Origin: Streptomyces guryensis
Lineage (GTDB): Bacteria > Actinomycetota > Actinomycetes > Streptomycetales > Streptomycetaceae
Reading direction: 5' to 3'
Assembly (NCBI RefSeq): GCF_021261325.1
Contig: NZ_JAJSBI010000001.1
Location: 310,001 to 374,000 of the forward strand
Length of the DNA stretch: 64,000 bases
In this document: positions 53,027 through 61,802 of the stretch, in pieces
Layout: every line of letters starts with the position of its first letter
Position numbering within the stretch: position 1 is the first letter of the stretch
Translations under genes and position numbers: made by a program
Notes under the pieces: generated by a model
Database searches by the model: none
The model's input: the letters and a program-made list of their open reading frames with translations, nothing else
What the model was told of the DNA's origin: nothing

Positions 53027-55638
53027 GGCGCGCTCCCGATCTCCAGGCCCGGCGCGCGGCCGTCCACGCCGCTTCTTCCGGACGGCTCGGAGCCGCCCAC
53101 CCCCGACAGGAAGGGCCGACGGACCTGCGCCTCGTGCCGCCCGCGCTCGCGGCCTGGGCGACGGCGGCGGTGATGCTGGACGCGGCGGCGGTGTGGGTCA
53201 CGAGCACGGCGGTGGTGTGCCTGGTCGCGGCCGGTGTGCTGCTGCTCGTGCGCGGACGGGCAGCGGGCGGCGGAAGCACCGGCGGGCCGGTCGCCGGGCA
53301 GTCGACACCGGTGCCTGTGCCCGCGGGCCGGGCTTCGCGGGCGGGCGGTCCACCGGCGCGTGGGGCGTGGCCACGGGTCTCTGTCGCCGCCCTGCTGCTC
53401 TGCGTCGCCGCGGCCGCCGTGTCTGCGGGGCTGCACGGTGCCGACGTCCGGCGCGGTCCCGTACCGGAGCTGGCGCGCCGGTACGCCACCGTGACCGCCG
53501 AGGTCGAGGTCACCTCCGACCCACGGCTCACCCGGCCCCGCATCAGCGGGGATCATGCCGCTCCGGCCTCCCTTCTGATCGAGGGGGACGTGCGGCGGGT
53601 GGTGGAGGCCGACGGCACGGCCGCGGTGACACGGACACCCGTGTTGGTGATCGTCGACGCGGGCGCACGTGGTGCCGGAGGGGAGACCTCCGCCGACGGG
53701 CCACGGTCGCCCTGGTTCACGCTGTTGCCCTCCACGCGGGTGCGGGTCGTCGCGCGGTTCGCACCCCCCGCGGTCGGCGGAGACCGGATCGCGGCCGTGC
53801 TGCGGGTACGGGGGAAGTCGGTACCGGAGGTGGTGGGCGGGCCGTCGGGGGTGCAGCGGTTCGCGGGGCGGTTGCGGGCCGGTCTGCGGGAGGCGACCGA
53901 CGGGTTGCCGGCGGACGCCAGGGCCCTGCTCCCCGGGCTGGTCGTCGGGGACACCTCGCGGATCACCCCGGAGCTGGACGAGGCATTCAAGGACACCGAC
54001 CTCGCGCACACGCTCGCCGTGTCCGGGAGCAACCTCACGATCATCCTCGCCCTGCTCATCGGACCACCCGGCACGGCACAACTCGTGGAGCGCCGCGGGC
54101 TCGCGCCCCGGCTGGGCATCCCGCTGCGGACGACCGCGCTGCTCGGAGGGGCGCTCACCCTCGGGTTCGTGGTCGTGTGCAGACCGGATCCGAGTGTGCT
54201 GCGGGCCGCGGCCTGCGGGGCCGTCGTACTGCTGGCCCTCGCTACCGGACGCCGCAGGTCACTGATCCCGGCGCTGGCCACGGCGGTACTGCTCCTCGTG
54301 CTGTACGACCCTTGGCTGGCCAGGAGTTACGGCTTCCTGCTCTCCGTGCTGGCCACCGGCGCCCTGCTCACGCTCTCGCCCCGCTGGAGCGAGGCGCTGC
54401 GCAGGCGCCGGGTCCCGCCGAGGCTGGCCGAGGGGCTGGCCGCGGCGGCCGCGGCGCAGGCGCTGTGCGCGCCCGTCGTCGCGGTGCTGTCGGCGCGGGT
54501 GAGTCTGGTGGCGGTGCCGTGCAACCTGCTCGCGGAGATCGCGGTGGCGCCGGCCACGGTGCTGGGCTTCGCGGCACTGGCGACGGCGCCGGTGCTGATG
54601 CCTGTAGCCAAGGTGCTGGCCTGGTGCGCGAGTTGGCCCGCGGGCTGGATCGCGGACATCGCCCGGACGGGCGCCGCCCTGCCCGGCGGAGGAGTGGACT
54701 GGCCAGGTGGTTGGGGCGGGGCGTGGCTGCTCGCCCTGGTCACGGTGGCCGTGCTGCTGATCGGCCGAAGGCTGCTGAGACATCCGTGGTGGTGCGGTGC
54801 CTGCCTGGTGCTGCTCGTGCTCCTCGTCGTGCAGCCGCCACCGTTGACCAGGGTGATCACCGGGTGGCCGCCGCCGGGGTGGCGGTTCGCCATGTGCGAT
54901 GTGGGGCAGGGCGACGCAACGGTCCTCGCGGCGGGGAACGGCAGCGGTGTGGTGGTGGACGCCGGGCCCGATCCGAAGCTCGTCGACCGCTGCCTGCGGA
55001 CGCTCGGCATCACCAGGATCCCCCTGATCGTGCTCACCCACTTCCATGCCGACCATGTGGCCGGGTTGCCCGGTGTGCTGCGCGGACGTGAGGTGGGCGC
55101 GATCGAGACGACGGGCTTCGAACAGCCCGCGGACCAGGTGCGGTTCGTACGGAAGGAGGCGGTGGCACGGCACATCCCGCTCACCCGGGCGGTGGCGGGG
55201 GAGCAGCGCCGGACTGGTTCGCTGTCCTGGCAGGTGCTGTGGCCCCCGCCCCGCCCGGCACCCGATCCGGACGGGCCGAACGACGCCAGCGTCGCCCTGC
55301 TCGTCAGGTCGGGTGGGCTGCGGCTGCTGCTGCTCGGGGATCTCGAACCCCCGGCCCAGCAAGCGCTGTTGAGATCGCAGCAGGGTGCGCTGCTGGGCGG
55401 TGTGGACGTGCTCAAGGTGGCCCATCACGGTTCGGCGTACCAGGATCCGGAGCTGCTGCGCAGGGTGGCGCCGCGGATCGCGTTGATCAGTTGTGGGGAG
55501 CACAACATGTACGGCCACCCCGCCCCCAGCACGGTCGCGGCGCTGCGGGCCGAGGGCGCGGTGGTGCTGCGGACGGACCGGGACGGGGCCCTCGCGGTCA
55601 CGGGGGAGGGCAGGGAGCTGGGGGTGGCGCGAGACTGA
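53023..55638 (+). CDS. comEC: ComEC/Rec2-type DNA-uptake channel
   Basis: 871 residues. It combines an N-terminal DUF4131-like outer domain, the Competence domain with about ten membrane helices (LAHTLAVSGSNLTIILALLI, VLRAAACGAVVLLALATGRR), and a C-terminal metallo-beta-lactamase domain with LTHFHADHVAG (His 673 onward) and VAHHGSAYQDPELL. It transports one DNA strand through the membrane, with a nuclease-like outer domain. It is translationally coupled to comEA (ATGA). comFA, pilus genes and other competence genes are absent here. Confidence 0.93.
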   Translation: MRRAPDLQARRAAVHAASSGRLGAAHPRQEGPTDLRLVPPALAAWATAAVMLDAAAVWVTSTAVVCLVAAGVLLLVRGRAAGGGSTGGPVAGQSTPVPVPAGRASRAGGPPARGAWPRVSVAALLLCVAAAAVSAGLHGADVRRGPVPELARRYATVTAEVEVTSDPRLTRPRISGDHAAPASLLIEGDVRRVVEADGTAAVTRTPVLVIVDAGARGAGGETSADGPRSPWFTLLPSTRVRVVARFAPPAVGGDRIAAVLRVRGKSVPEVVGGPSGVQRFAGRLRAGLREATDGLPADARALLPGLVVGDTSRITPELDEAFKDTDLAHTLAVSGSNLTIILALLIGPPGTAQLVERRGLAPRLGIPLRTTALLGGALTLGFVVVCRPDPSVLRAAACGAVVLLALATGRRRSLIPALATAVLLLVLYDPWLARSYGFLLSVLATGALLTLSPRWSEALRRRRVPPRLAEGLAAAAAAQALCAPVVAVLSARVSLVAVPCNLLAEIAVAPATVLGFAALATAPVLMPVAKVLAWCASWPAGWIADIARTGAALPGGGVDWPGGWGGAWLLALVTVAVLLIGRRLLRHPWWCGACLVLLVLLVVQPPPLTRVITGWPPPGWRFAMCDVGQGDATVLAAGNGSGVVVDAGPDPKLVDRCLRTLGITRIPLIVLTHFHADHVAGLPGVLRGREVGAIETTGFEQPADQVRFVRKEAVARHIPLTRAVAGEQRRTGSLSWQVLWPPPRPAPDPDGPNDASVALLVRSGGLRLLLLGDLEPPAQQALLRSQQGALLGGVDVLKVAHHGSAYQDPELLRRVAPRIALISCGEHNMYGHPAPSTVAALRAEGAVVLRTDRDGALAVTGEGRELGVARD

Positions 55639-55642
55639 GGGC

Positions 55643-56449
55643 ATGAACTCAGCACAGGTCGATGCCTACCTCCGCCGCCTGGGAGCCGAGCGTCCGGCGC
55701 GGGCCCTCGGCGCCACCGCCGACGTGCTGCGCGAGCTGCACCTGCGGCATCTGCGGACGGTGCCCTTCGAGAACCTGTCGATCCACCTCGGAGAGAAGAT
55801 CGTGCTGGAGGAGAAGCGGCTGCTGGACAAGCTGGTGGGGGCGCGGCGGGGCGGGTTCTGCTACGAACTCAACGGGGCGTTCGGGGCCCTGCTCGGCGCG
55901 CTGGGGTTCGACGTCACGCTGCTCGCGGCGCGGGTGCACGGGGACGAGGGGCGACTCGGGATCCCGTACGACCATCTCGCGCTGCGGGTGCGGGCGTCGG
56001 ACGGGAGCGAGTGGCTGGCGGACGTGGGCTTCGGGGCGCACAGCCACTACCCGCTGGCGTTCGCGGAGCGGGGTGAGCAGGAGGATCCCGGTGGCAGCTT
56101 CCGGATCGTCGAGGCGGGGCCGGACCTGGACGTCGTCGTGGGCGGCAGGCCGCAGTACCGGCTGGAGGTGCGGCCCCGTGAGCTCGGCGACTTCGTGGCC
56201 GGGGCGTGGTGGCACAGCACCTCGCCGGCGTCGCACTTCGTGCAGTCGCTGGTGTGTTCAAGGGTGACGGAGGACGGAGGGAGGATCACGCTCAGCGGGC
56301 GCACGTTCAAGGAGACAGCTGCCGACGGGGCGCGGGAGGAGCGGGAGTTGGGCACGGACGAGGACGTGCTCGGGGCGTACCGGGAGAGGTTCGGGATCGA
56401 CCTCGGCTGTGTGCCGACTGTGCGAAATCCCCTGGGGGTGACGGATTGA
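55643..56449 (+). CDS. nat: Arylamine N-acetyltransferase
   Basis: 268 residues. The catalytic triad is visible: Cys73 in RRGGFCYELNG, His111 in IPYDHLALRV and Asp127 in WLADVGFG. The N-terminal LRELHLRHLRTVPFENLSIH is also family-typical. The enzyme moves acetyl from acetyl-CoA to aromatic amines or hydrazines. The start is ATG 55643, four bases after the comEC stop. Co-transcription with comEC is likely from spacing, although no functional link is known. Confidence 0.93.
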   Translation: MNSAQVDAYLRRLGAERPARALGATADVLRELHLRHLRTVPFENLSIHLGEKIVLEEKRLLDKLVGARRGGFCYELNGAFGALLGALGFDVTLLAARVHGDEGRLGIPYDHLALRVRASDGSEWLADVGFGAHSHYPLAFAERGEQEDPGGSFRIVEAGPDLDVVVGGRPQYRLEVRPRELGDFVAGAWWHSTSPASHFVQSLVCSRVTEDGGRITLSGRTFKETAADGAREERELGTDEDVLGAYRERFGIDLGCVPTVRNPLGVTD

Positions 56450-56591
56450 TGTCACATGGCGTCACATGGGTCGAGAGGGGACCAGTCGTTGCTACTCGTG
56501 CGTAGACACTCCGTGTTGCCTCGAAAGCCGCATCGGTGATCGAATGTCTCTTCGGCAACAGGAGATGTCGAGGCGTACAGGGGTGGCGTGG

Positions 56592-57473
56592 ATGTTCGGC
56601 CGCTGGCTGGGAAACCGAACGAACAGGGTGCAACGGACGGGTCCCCTGGCGGCGGTGCAGACCCCGCCGAGTGCCGGGGTGCTGAGCTGTCGGGTGCTGG
56701 ATCCGGTCAACGAGCCGGTGAGACACGCGGAGTTCGCGGTAAGCGACACCATGGGGCGCAAGGTGGTCGGCGGGGAGACGGATCCCTACGGGTCGTTCGT
56801 GACCACGGTGCCCGCGGGAGAGTACCGGCTCGCGGTGTCCGCCGAGGGATACACGCCCTACCGGGCGAGCGCGACCATCGGGGAGAACGCGCTCGCCTCG
56901 CTGGGGGATGTGACGCTTCAGGTCGCGAGGCCGCCGGAGCTGCCGCCGGCGGGCGACTGGGAGATCGAGCCCACGCATTCCTCGATCGGGTTCACCGCGC
57001 GGCACATCGGGCTGGCCCGGATCCACGGCCGGTTCAACTCCTTCGCGGGGGCCGTCCGGATCAACGAGCCGGTGGAACAGTCGGCGATGCATGTGGTGAT
57101 CGACGCGGCGTCCATCGACACGAACGTCCGGATGCGGGACGATCATCTGCGGTCCGGGGACTTCCTGGACGTGGTGCGCTTTCCGACGCTGGAGTTCTAC
57201 AGCGAGCGGTTCGTGCACAAGGGCGGCAGCCGGTGGGCGGTCGTCGGTGCCCTGTCGCTGCACGGTGTGACGCGTACGGTCACGCTCGACACCGAGTACC
57301 TCGGGCTCGGCAACGGCATGGAGGGCGAGGTACGGGCGGCCTGCCGGGCCACGACGGAACTGCACCGGGACGACTTCACGGTGAGCTGGCAGACCATGCT
57401 GGCGCGGGGGATCGCGGTGGTGGGGCCGAGCATCCGGATCGATCTTGACGTACAGATCATGCGCAAGGCTTGA
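56592..57473 (+). CDS. YceI-family protein with N-terminal carboxypeptidase-regulatory-like domain
   Basis: 293 residues. The N-terminal part (45-115) is a beta-sandwich repeat of the carboxypeptidase-regulatory type (LSCRVLDPVNEPVRHAEFAV, GSFVTTVPAGEYRLAVSAEG). Residues 120-293 form the YceI lipocalin-like barrel (WEIEPTHSSIGFTARHIGLA, VRMRDDHLRSGDFLDVVRFP), which binds polyisoprenoid in family members. No signal peptide is seen, so it is probably cytoplasmic. ATG 56592 follows AGGGG at 56578-56582; ATGs at 56544 and 56565 are alternatives. Confidence 0.85.
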   Translation: MFGRWLGNRTNRVQRTGPLAAVQTPPSAGVLSCRVLDPVNEPVRHAEFAVSDTMGRKVVGGETDPYGSFVTTVPAGEYRLAVSAEGYTPYRASATIGENALASLGDVTLQVARPPELPPAGDWEIEPTHSSIGFTARHIGLARIHGRFNSFAGAVRINEPVEQSAMHVVIDAASIDTNVRMRDDHLRSGDFLDVVRFPTLEFYSERFVHKGGSRWAVVGALSLHGVTRTVTLDTEYLGLGNGMEGEVRAACRATTELHRDDFTVSWQTMLARGIAVVGPSIRIDLDVQIMRKA

Positions 57474-57553
57474 CGTACGGACCGTGCGCAGGGCTTGACG
57501 TGCGGACCGTGCGCAAAGGGTGACCTGCGGGGCTCTCCCGCCGGTGCCGGACA

Positions 57554-57808
57554 ATGGCTGCCGTGAGTGATGTGAGACATGTGCTGGTGCTGCCCGACCG
57601 CGATGCGGCGGAGGAGGTGGCCGAGGCGCTGGGGAAGCGGTTCGGGGTGTCCGAGGAGCCGCGGCTCGTACGGGACGCGCTGGCCGGTGAGGACGACGCT
57701 GAGGACGCCCAGTGGCTGGTCGTGCTGCGGGACGAGGACGGGCGGCTGGATCCCGGCGAGCTGGACGAGTTCGCGGGGGAGTGGGAAGGGTGGCGGGAGG
57801 AACCGTAG
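57554..57808 (+). CDS. 84-residue acidic protein, uncharacterised
   Basis: The sequence DVRHVLVLPDRDAAEEVAEA and QWLVVLRDEDGRLDPGELDE suggest a small alpha/beta fold; the composition is strongly acidic. No metal, nucleotide or membrane motif is present. The GTG at 57563 is an alternative start. No ribosome-binding site is visible; GACAAT at 57548-57553 might be a -10 box. It lies just before holA on the same strand. Function unknown. Confidence 0.7.
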   Translation: MAAVSDVRHVLVLPDRDAAEEVAEALGKRFGVSEEPRLVRDALAGEDDAEDAQWLVVLRDEDGRLDPGELDEFAGEWEGWREEP

Positions 57809-57940
57809 CGGGGGTTTCGCTCGCCCGCGGGTGCCGCTCTCTTTGGGACGGGTGCGGCCCCGAGCGGCACGACTGCCCGCAGGCTGCGTCCGTGCGACGC
57901 TCGGATCGCATTGTCAGTGCCCCGTGCCATGCTTGTCGCG

Positions 57941-58930
57941 ATGGCCAGGAAGACTGCTGAAGACGACCCTCTCGCCCCGGTGACGCTTGCCGTGGGCCAG
58001 GAGGACCTCCTGCTCGACCGTGCCGTGCAGGAGGTGGTGGCCGCCGCCAGGGCCGCCGACGCCGACACGGACGTACGTGACCTGACACCGGACCAGCTGC
58101 AGCCCGGCACGCTCGCCGAGCTGACCAGCCCCTCGCTCTTCGCCGAGCGCAAGGTCGTGGTCGTACGCAATGCCCAGGATCTCTCCGCCGACACCGTCAA
58201 GGACGTGAAGGCCTATCTCTCGGCGCCCGCCGAGGAGATCACCCTTGTGCTGGTGCATGCGGGCGCGGCCAAGGGCAAGGCGCTACTCGACGCCGCGCGC
58301 AAGGTCGGGGCGCGGGAGGTGGCCTGTCCGAAGATGACCAAGCCGGCGGATCGGCTGGCCTTCGTGCGCGGGGAGTTCAGGGCGGCTGGGAGGTCTGCCA
58401 CGCCCGAGGCCTGCCAGGCACTCGTCGACGCCCTCGGCAGCGATCTGCGGGAGCTGGCGTCCGCTGTCTCCCAGCTGGTCGCGGACGTCGAAGGGACCAT
58501 CGACGAGGCCGTCGTCGGGCGGTACTACACCGGGCGGGCCGAGGCGTCGAGCTTCACGGTCGCCGACCGGGCCGTGGAGGGGCGGGCGGCCGAGGCCCTG
58601 GAGGCGCTCAGATGGTCCCTGGCCACCGGAGTGGCACCGGTGATGATCACCAGTGCGCTGGCGCAGGGCGTGCGGGCGATCGGAAAGCTGTCGTCCGCGC
58701 GTGGCGGGCGGCCGGCCGACCTGGCGCGTGAGCTGGGGATGCCGCCGTGGAAGATCGACCGGGTGCGGCAGCAGATGCGGGGGTGGACGCCGGACGGGGT
58801 GGCGGTGGCCCTCAGGGCGGTCGCGGAGGCGGACGCGGGCGTCAAGGGCGGCGGGGACGATCCTGAGTACGCGTTGGAGAAGGCGGTCGTGGTGATCGCC
58901 CGTGCCGCGCGGTCCCGGGGGCGGGCGTAG
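57941..58930 (+). CDS. holA: DNA polymerase III delta subunit
   Basis: 329 residues. The clamp-loader fold is indicated by VTLAVGQEDLLLDRAVQEVV, SLFAERKVVVVRNAQDL, the central helical segment SELRE-like GSDLRELASAVSQLVADVEG and the C-terminal collar (KIDRVRQQMRGWTPDGVAVA). Delta opens the beta clamp during loading. ATG 57941 is chosen; TTGTCA (57911-57916) and CATGCT (57928-57933) form a possible promoter whose -10 ends 8 nt before the ATG, suggesting a leaderless mRNA. Confidence 0.92.
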   Translation: MARKTAEDDPLAPVTLAVGQEDLLLDRAVQEVVAAARAADADTDVRDLTPDQLQPGTLAELTSPSLFAERKVVVVRNAQDLSADTVKDVKAYLSAPAEEITLVLVHAGAAKGKALLDAARKVGAREVACPKMTKPADRLAFVRGEFRAAGRSATPEACQALVDALGSDLRELASAVSQLVADVEGTIDEAVVGRYYTGRAEASSFTVADRAVEGRAAEALEALRWSLATGVAPVMITSALAQGVRAIGKLSSARGGRPADLARELGMPPWKIDRVRQQMRGWTPDGVAVALRAVAEADAGVKGGGDDPEYALEKAVVVIARAARSRGRA

Positions 58931-58958
58931 GGGGCCGACGCCGTACGGGCTGACCAGC

Positions 58959-59012
58959 GCCGAAGGCCCCGGCACCCGCCCTGGGGAAGGGCTGGGTGCC
59001 GGGGCCTTCGGC
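58959..59012. terminator. 19-bp bidirectional terminator between holA and rpsT
   Basis: The arm 58959-58977 pairs perfectly with 58994-59012 across a 16-nt loop. It lies between convergent genes and probably serves both. Confidence 0.9.
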
Positions 59013-59155
59013 TCAAGCTGTCGGATCCGCGCCCGCGTGGCGAACGCAGGCCGCGCGCGGATCCTCTGGTGCCGGTCAGGAGCGGATGAGAGAGGGCCCG
59101 CTCTGGGTCCTTCCGGCGGTTCGGTCCCGTGGGACCGGTCAGATCAGTAAGAGGT

Positions 59156-59422
59156 TCAGCCCTTGACGGCGGTGACCTTGGAAGCAAGCGCCGACTTCTT
59201 GTTGGCGGCCTGGTTCTTGTGGATGACACCCTTCGAGACGGCCTTGTCGAGCGCACGCGCAGCAGCGCGCTGGTACTCGGTGGCCTTCTCGGCGTCACCC
59301 GCGGCAGCGGCCTCGCGGGCCTTGCGGATCGCGGTCTTCAGGGAGGACTTGACGGCCTTGTTGCGCAGCCGGGCCTTCTCGTTGGTCTTGATCCGCTTGA
59401 TCTGGGACTTGATGTTCGCCAC
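59156..59422 (-). CDS. rpsT: 30S ribosomal protein S20
   Basis: 88 residues, standard length. [20 protein letters not shown] and the Ala/Lys-rich helices that follow are typical of S20, which binds 16S rRNA early in assembly. The GTG start at 59422 has AAGG upstream on the minus strand. It is divergent from lepA, which shares the 245-bp intergenic region, and convergent with holA. Confidence 0.97.
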   Translation of the reverse strand: MANIKSQIKRIKTNEKARLRNKAVKSSLKTAIRKAREAAAAGDAEKATEYQRAAARALDKAVSKGVIHKNQAANKKSALASKVTAVKG

Positions 59423-59667
59423 TGATTGAGCCTTTTCAGGTTCAGGTACAGGGCCAGGAGCACTCCGTGCAGGAGATACCGGGTCCCGTACCGGGTGATT
59501 TCTTGGGAGTTGTGCCTCGCGCTGAGAGGGCATGAGACACAGCCACCCAGAGTACCAGTGGCCGCCCGGACGGCCCAAAACGGTCTCCGGTCGCCACCCG
59601 TGGGACCATGGAGCCTACGTATCGATCCGACCCGAGGCACAAGGCGCCTCAAGAGACAGGACCCTGC

Positions 59668-61536
59668 GTGCCCGCGACCCCTAACAATGTGCCCGAGCCG
59701 AGCCGTACCGCCCCGGCTCTGATCCGCAATTTCTGCATCATCGCGCACATCGACCACGGCAAGTCCACGCTCGCCGACCGGATGCTCCAGCTGACCGGTG
59801 TGGTCGAGCAGCGGCAGATGCGTGCTCAGTACCTCGACCGGATGGACATCGAGCGCGAGCGTGGCATCACGATCAAGTCCCAGGCGGTGCGGCTGCCCTG
59901 GGCTCCGACCCACGAGCCCGGCAACACGCACATCCTCAACATGATCGACACGCCGGGGCACGTCGACTTCACCTACGAGGTCTCGCGGTCGCTCGCCGCC
60001 TGCGAGGGAACCGTCCTCCTGGTCGACGCCGCCCAGGGCATCGAGGCCCAGACCCTCGCCAACCTGTACCTGGCGATGGAGAACGACCTCACGATCATCC
60101 CCGTACTGAACAAGATCGACCTGCCGGCCGCGCAGCCCGAGAAGTTCGCCGAGGAGCTCGCGAACCTCGTCGGCTGCGACCCTGACGACGTGCTGCGGGT
60201 GTCCGCCAAGACCGGTCTCGGCGTCGACGCGCTGCTCGACAAGGTGGTCAAGGAGATCCCGGCGCCGGTCGGCGTCGCGGACGCCCCCGCCCGCGCGATG
60301 ATCTTCGACTCCGTCTACGACTCCTACCGCGGCGTCGTGACGTACGTACGAGTCATCGACGGGCAGCTCAACAAGCGCGAGCGCATCCGGATGATGTCCA
60401 CCAACGCCACGCACGAGCTGCTGGAGATCGGGACCAACTCGCCGGAGATGCTCCCCGCCGACGGTCTCGGCGTCGGCGAGGTGGGCTACCTCATCACAGG
60501 CGTGAAGGACGTCCGCCAGTCCAAGGTCGGTGACACGATCACCAGCCTGCACAACGGCGCGACCGAGGCCCTCGGTGGATACAAGGACCCGAAGCCCATG
60601 GTCTTCTCCGGGCTGTATCCGCTGGACGGCTCCGACTACCCCGAGCTGCGCGACGCCCTCGACAAGCTCCAGCTGAACGACGCGGCGCTCGTCTACGAGC
60701 CGGAGACCTCCGCCGCCCTCGGCTTCGGTTTCCGCGTCGGCTTCCTGGGCCTGCTGCACCTGGACGTGATCCGTGAGCGGCTGGAGCGGGAGTTCGGGCT
60801 CGACCTGATCGCGACCGCGCCCAACGTGGTCTACCGCGTGATCATGGAGGACGGGACCGAGCACACGGTCACCAACCCCAGCGAGTTCCCCGAGGGCAAG
60901 ATCAACGACGTGTACGAGCCGGTCGTGCGCGCCACGATCCTCGCGCCGTCGGAGTTCATCGGCTCGATCATGGAGCTGTGCCAGACCCGGCGCGGCACCC
61001 TGCTCGGTATGGACTACCTGTCCGAGGACCGCGTCGAGATCCGCTACACGCTCCCTCTCGCGGAGATCGTCTTCGACTTCTTCGACCAGCTGAAGTCGAA
61101 GACGCGCGGCTACGCCTCGCTGGACTACGAGCCCACCGGCGAGCAGACCTCCAGCCTGGTCAAGGTCGACATCCTGCTGCACGGAGACAAGGTCGACGCC
61201 TTCTCCGCGATCACCCACAAGGACGCGGCCTACGCCTACGGTGTGCGGCTCGTCGCCAAGCTGCGCGAGCTCATCCCGCGGCAGGCCTTCGAGGTGCCCA
61301 TCCAGGCCGCCATCGGCTCCCGGGTGATCGCCCGCGAGACCATCCGTGCCATCCGCAAGGACGTCCTCGCCAAGTGCTACGGCGGCGACATCTCCCGTAA
61401 GCGCAAGCTGCTGGAGAAGCAGAAGGAGGGCAAGAAGCGGATGAAGATGGTGGGTTCCGTGGAGGTTCCTCAGGAGGCGTTCATCGCCGTGCTCTCCAGC
61501 GATGACAGCGCGGGGTCGGGCAAGGGCAAGAAGTAA
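59668..61536 (+). CDS. lepA: Elongation factor 4 (LepA)
   Basis: 622 residues. GTPase motifs AHIDHGKST (G1, 26-34), DTPGHVDF (G3) and NKID (G4) are followed by the EF-G-like domains and the LepA-specific C-terminus ([20 protein letters not shown]). LepA back-translocates or remodels stalled ribosomes. GTG 59668 with AGGA upstream fits the usual streptomycete length. The upstream ATG 59608 would add an unconserved segment. Confidence 0.97.
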   Translation: MPATPNNVPEPSRTAPALIRNFCIIAHIDHGKSTLADRMLQLTGVVEQRQMRAQYLDRMDIERERGITIKSQAVRLPWAPTHEPGNTHILNMIDTPGHVDFTYEVSRSLAACEGTVLLVDAAQGIEAQTLANLYLAMENDLTIIPVLNKIDLPAAQPEKFAEELANLVGCDPDDVLRVSAKTGLGVDALLDKVVKEIPAPVGVADAPARAMIFDSVYDSYRGVVTYVRVIDGQLNKRERIRMMSTNATHELLEIGTNSPEMLPADGLGVGEVGYLITGVKDVRQSKVGDTITSLHNGATEALGGYKDPKPMVFSGLYPLDGSDYPELRDALDKLQLNDAALVYEPETSAALGFGFRVGFLGLLHLDVIRERLEREFGLDLIATAPNVVYRVIMEDGTEHTVTNPSEFPEGKINDVYEPVVRATILAPSEFIGSIMELCQTRRGTLLGMDYLSEDRVEIRYTLPLAEIVFDFFDQLKSKTRGYASLDYEPTGEQTSSLVKVDILLHGDKVDAFSAITHKDAAYAYGVRLVAKLRELIPRQAFEVPIQAAIGSRVIARETIRAIRKDVLAKCYGGDISRKRKLLEKQKEGKKRMKMVGSVEVPQEAFIAVLSSDDSAGSGKGKK

Positions 61537-61577
61537 CCGCGGGTAACAACGGGTTACGGAACCAATCCGGACACAAC

Positions 61578-61611
61578 AGGGGCTCGTCGTACGAAACCGC
61601 GGCGAGCCCCT
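61578..61611 (+). terminator. Hairpin terminator after lepA
   Basis: AGGGGCTCG (61578-61586) pairs with CGAGCCCCT (61603-61611) across a 16-nt loop, 42 nt after the lepA stop. Confidence 0.8.
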
Positions 61612-61706
61612 ACGCGTGCGTAGCGTTGCTCTCTGTAGGAAGCGACAGGCCGCCGCCCCTTACGAACCGGCCGGTCGGGCTCTACCCTGATCTCTGCTCG
61701 ATAGTT

Positions 61707-61735
61707 ACTCGCGAGTTAAACAACGGTTCGCGAGT
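61707..61735 (+). promoter_or_regulatory. Candidate operator ahead of the acyl-CoA synthetase gene
   Basis: ACTCGCGAGT (61707-61716) is a perfect palindrome. The half TCGCGAGT is repeated directly at 61728-61735, 19 bp on. A -10-like TACCCT lies just upstream at 61683-61688. A fatty-acid-responsive TetR-type repressor is plausible. Confidence 0.5.
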
Positions 61736-61802
61736 GGATACAGCCGCAGTCAATACCGCCGCACTTGAGCCAGCCGCGCTGCCGCGGGCCCCGGAGGATG
61801 TC

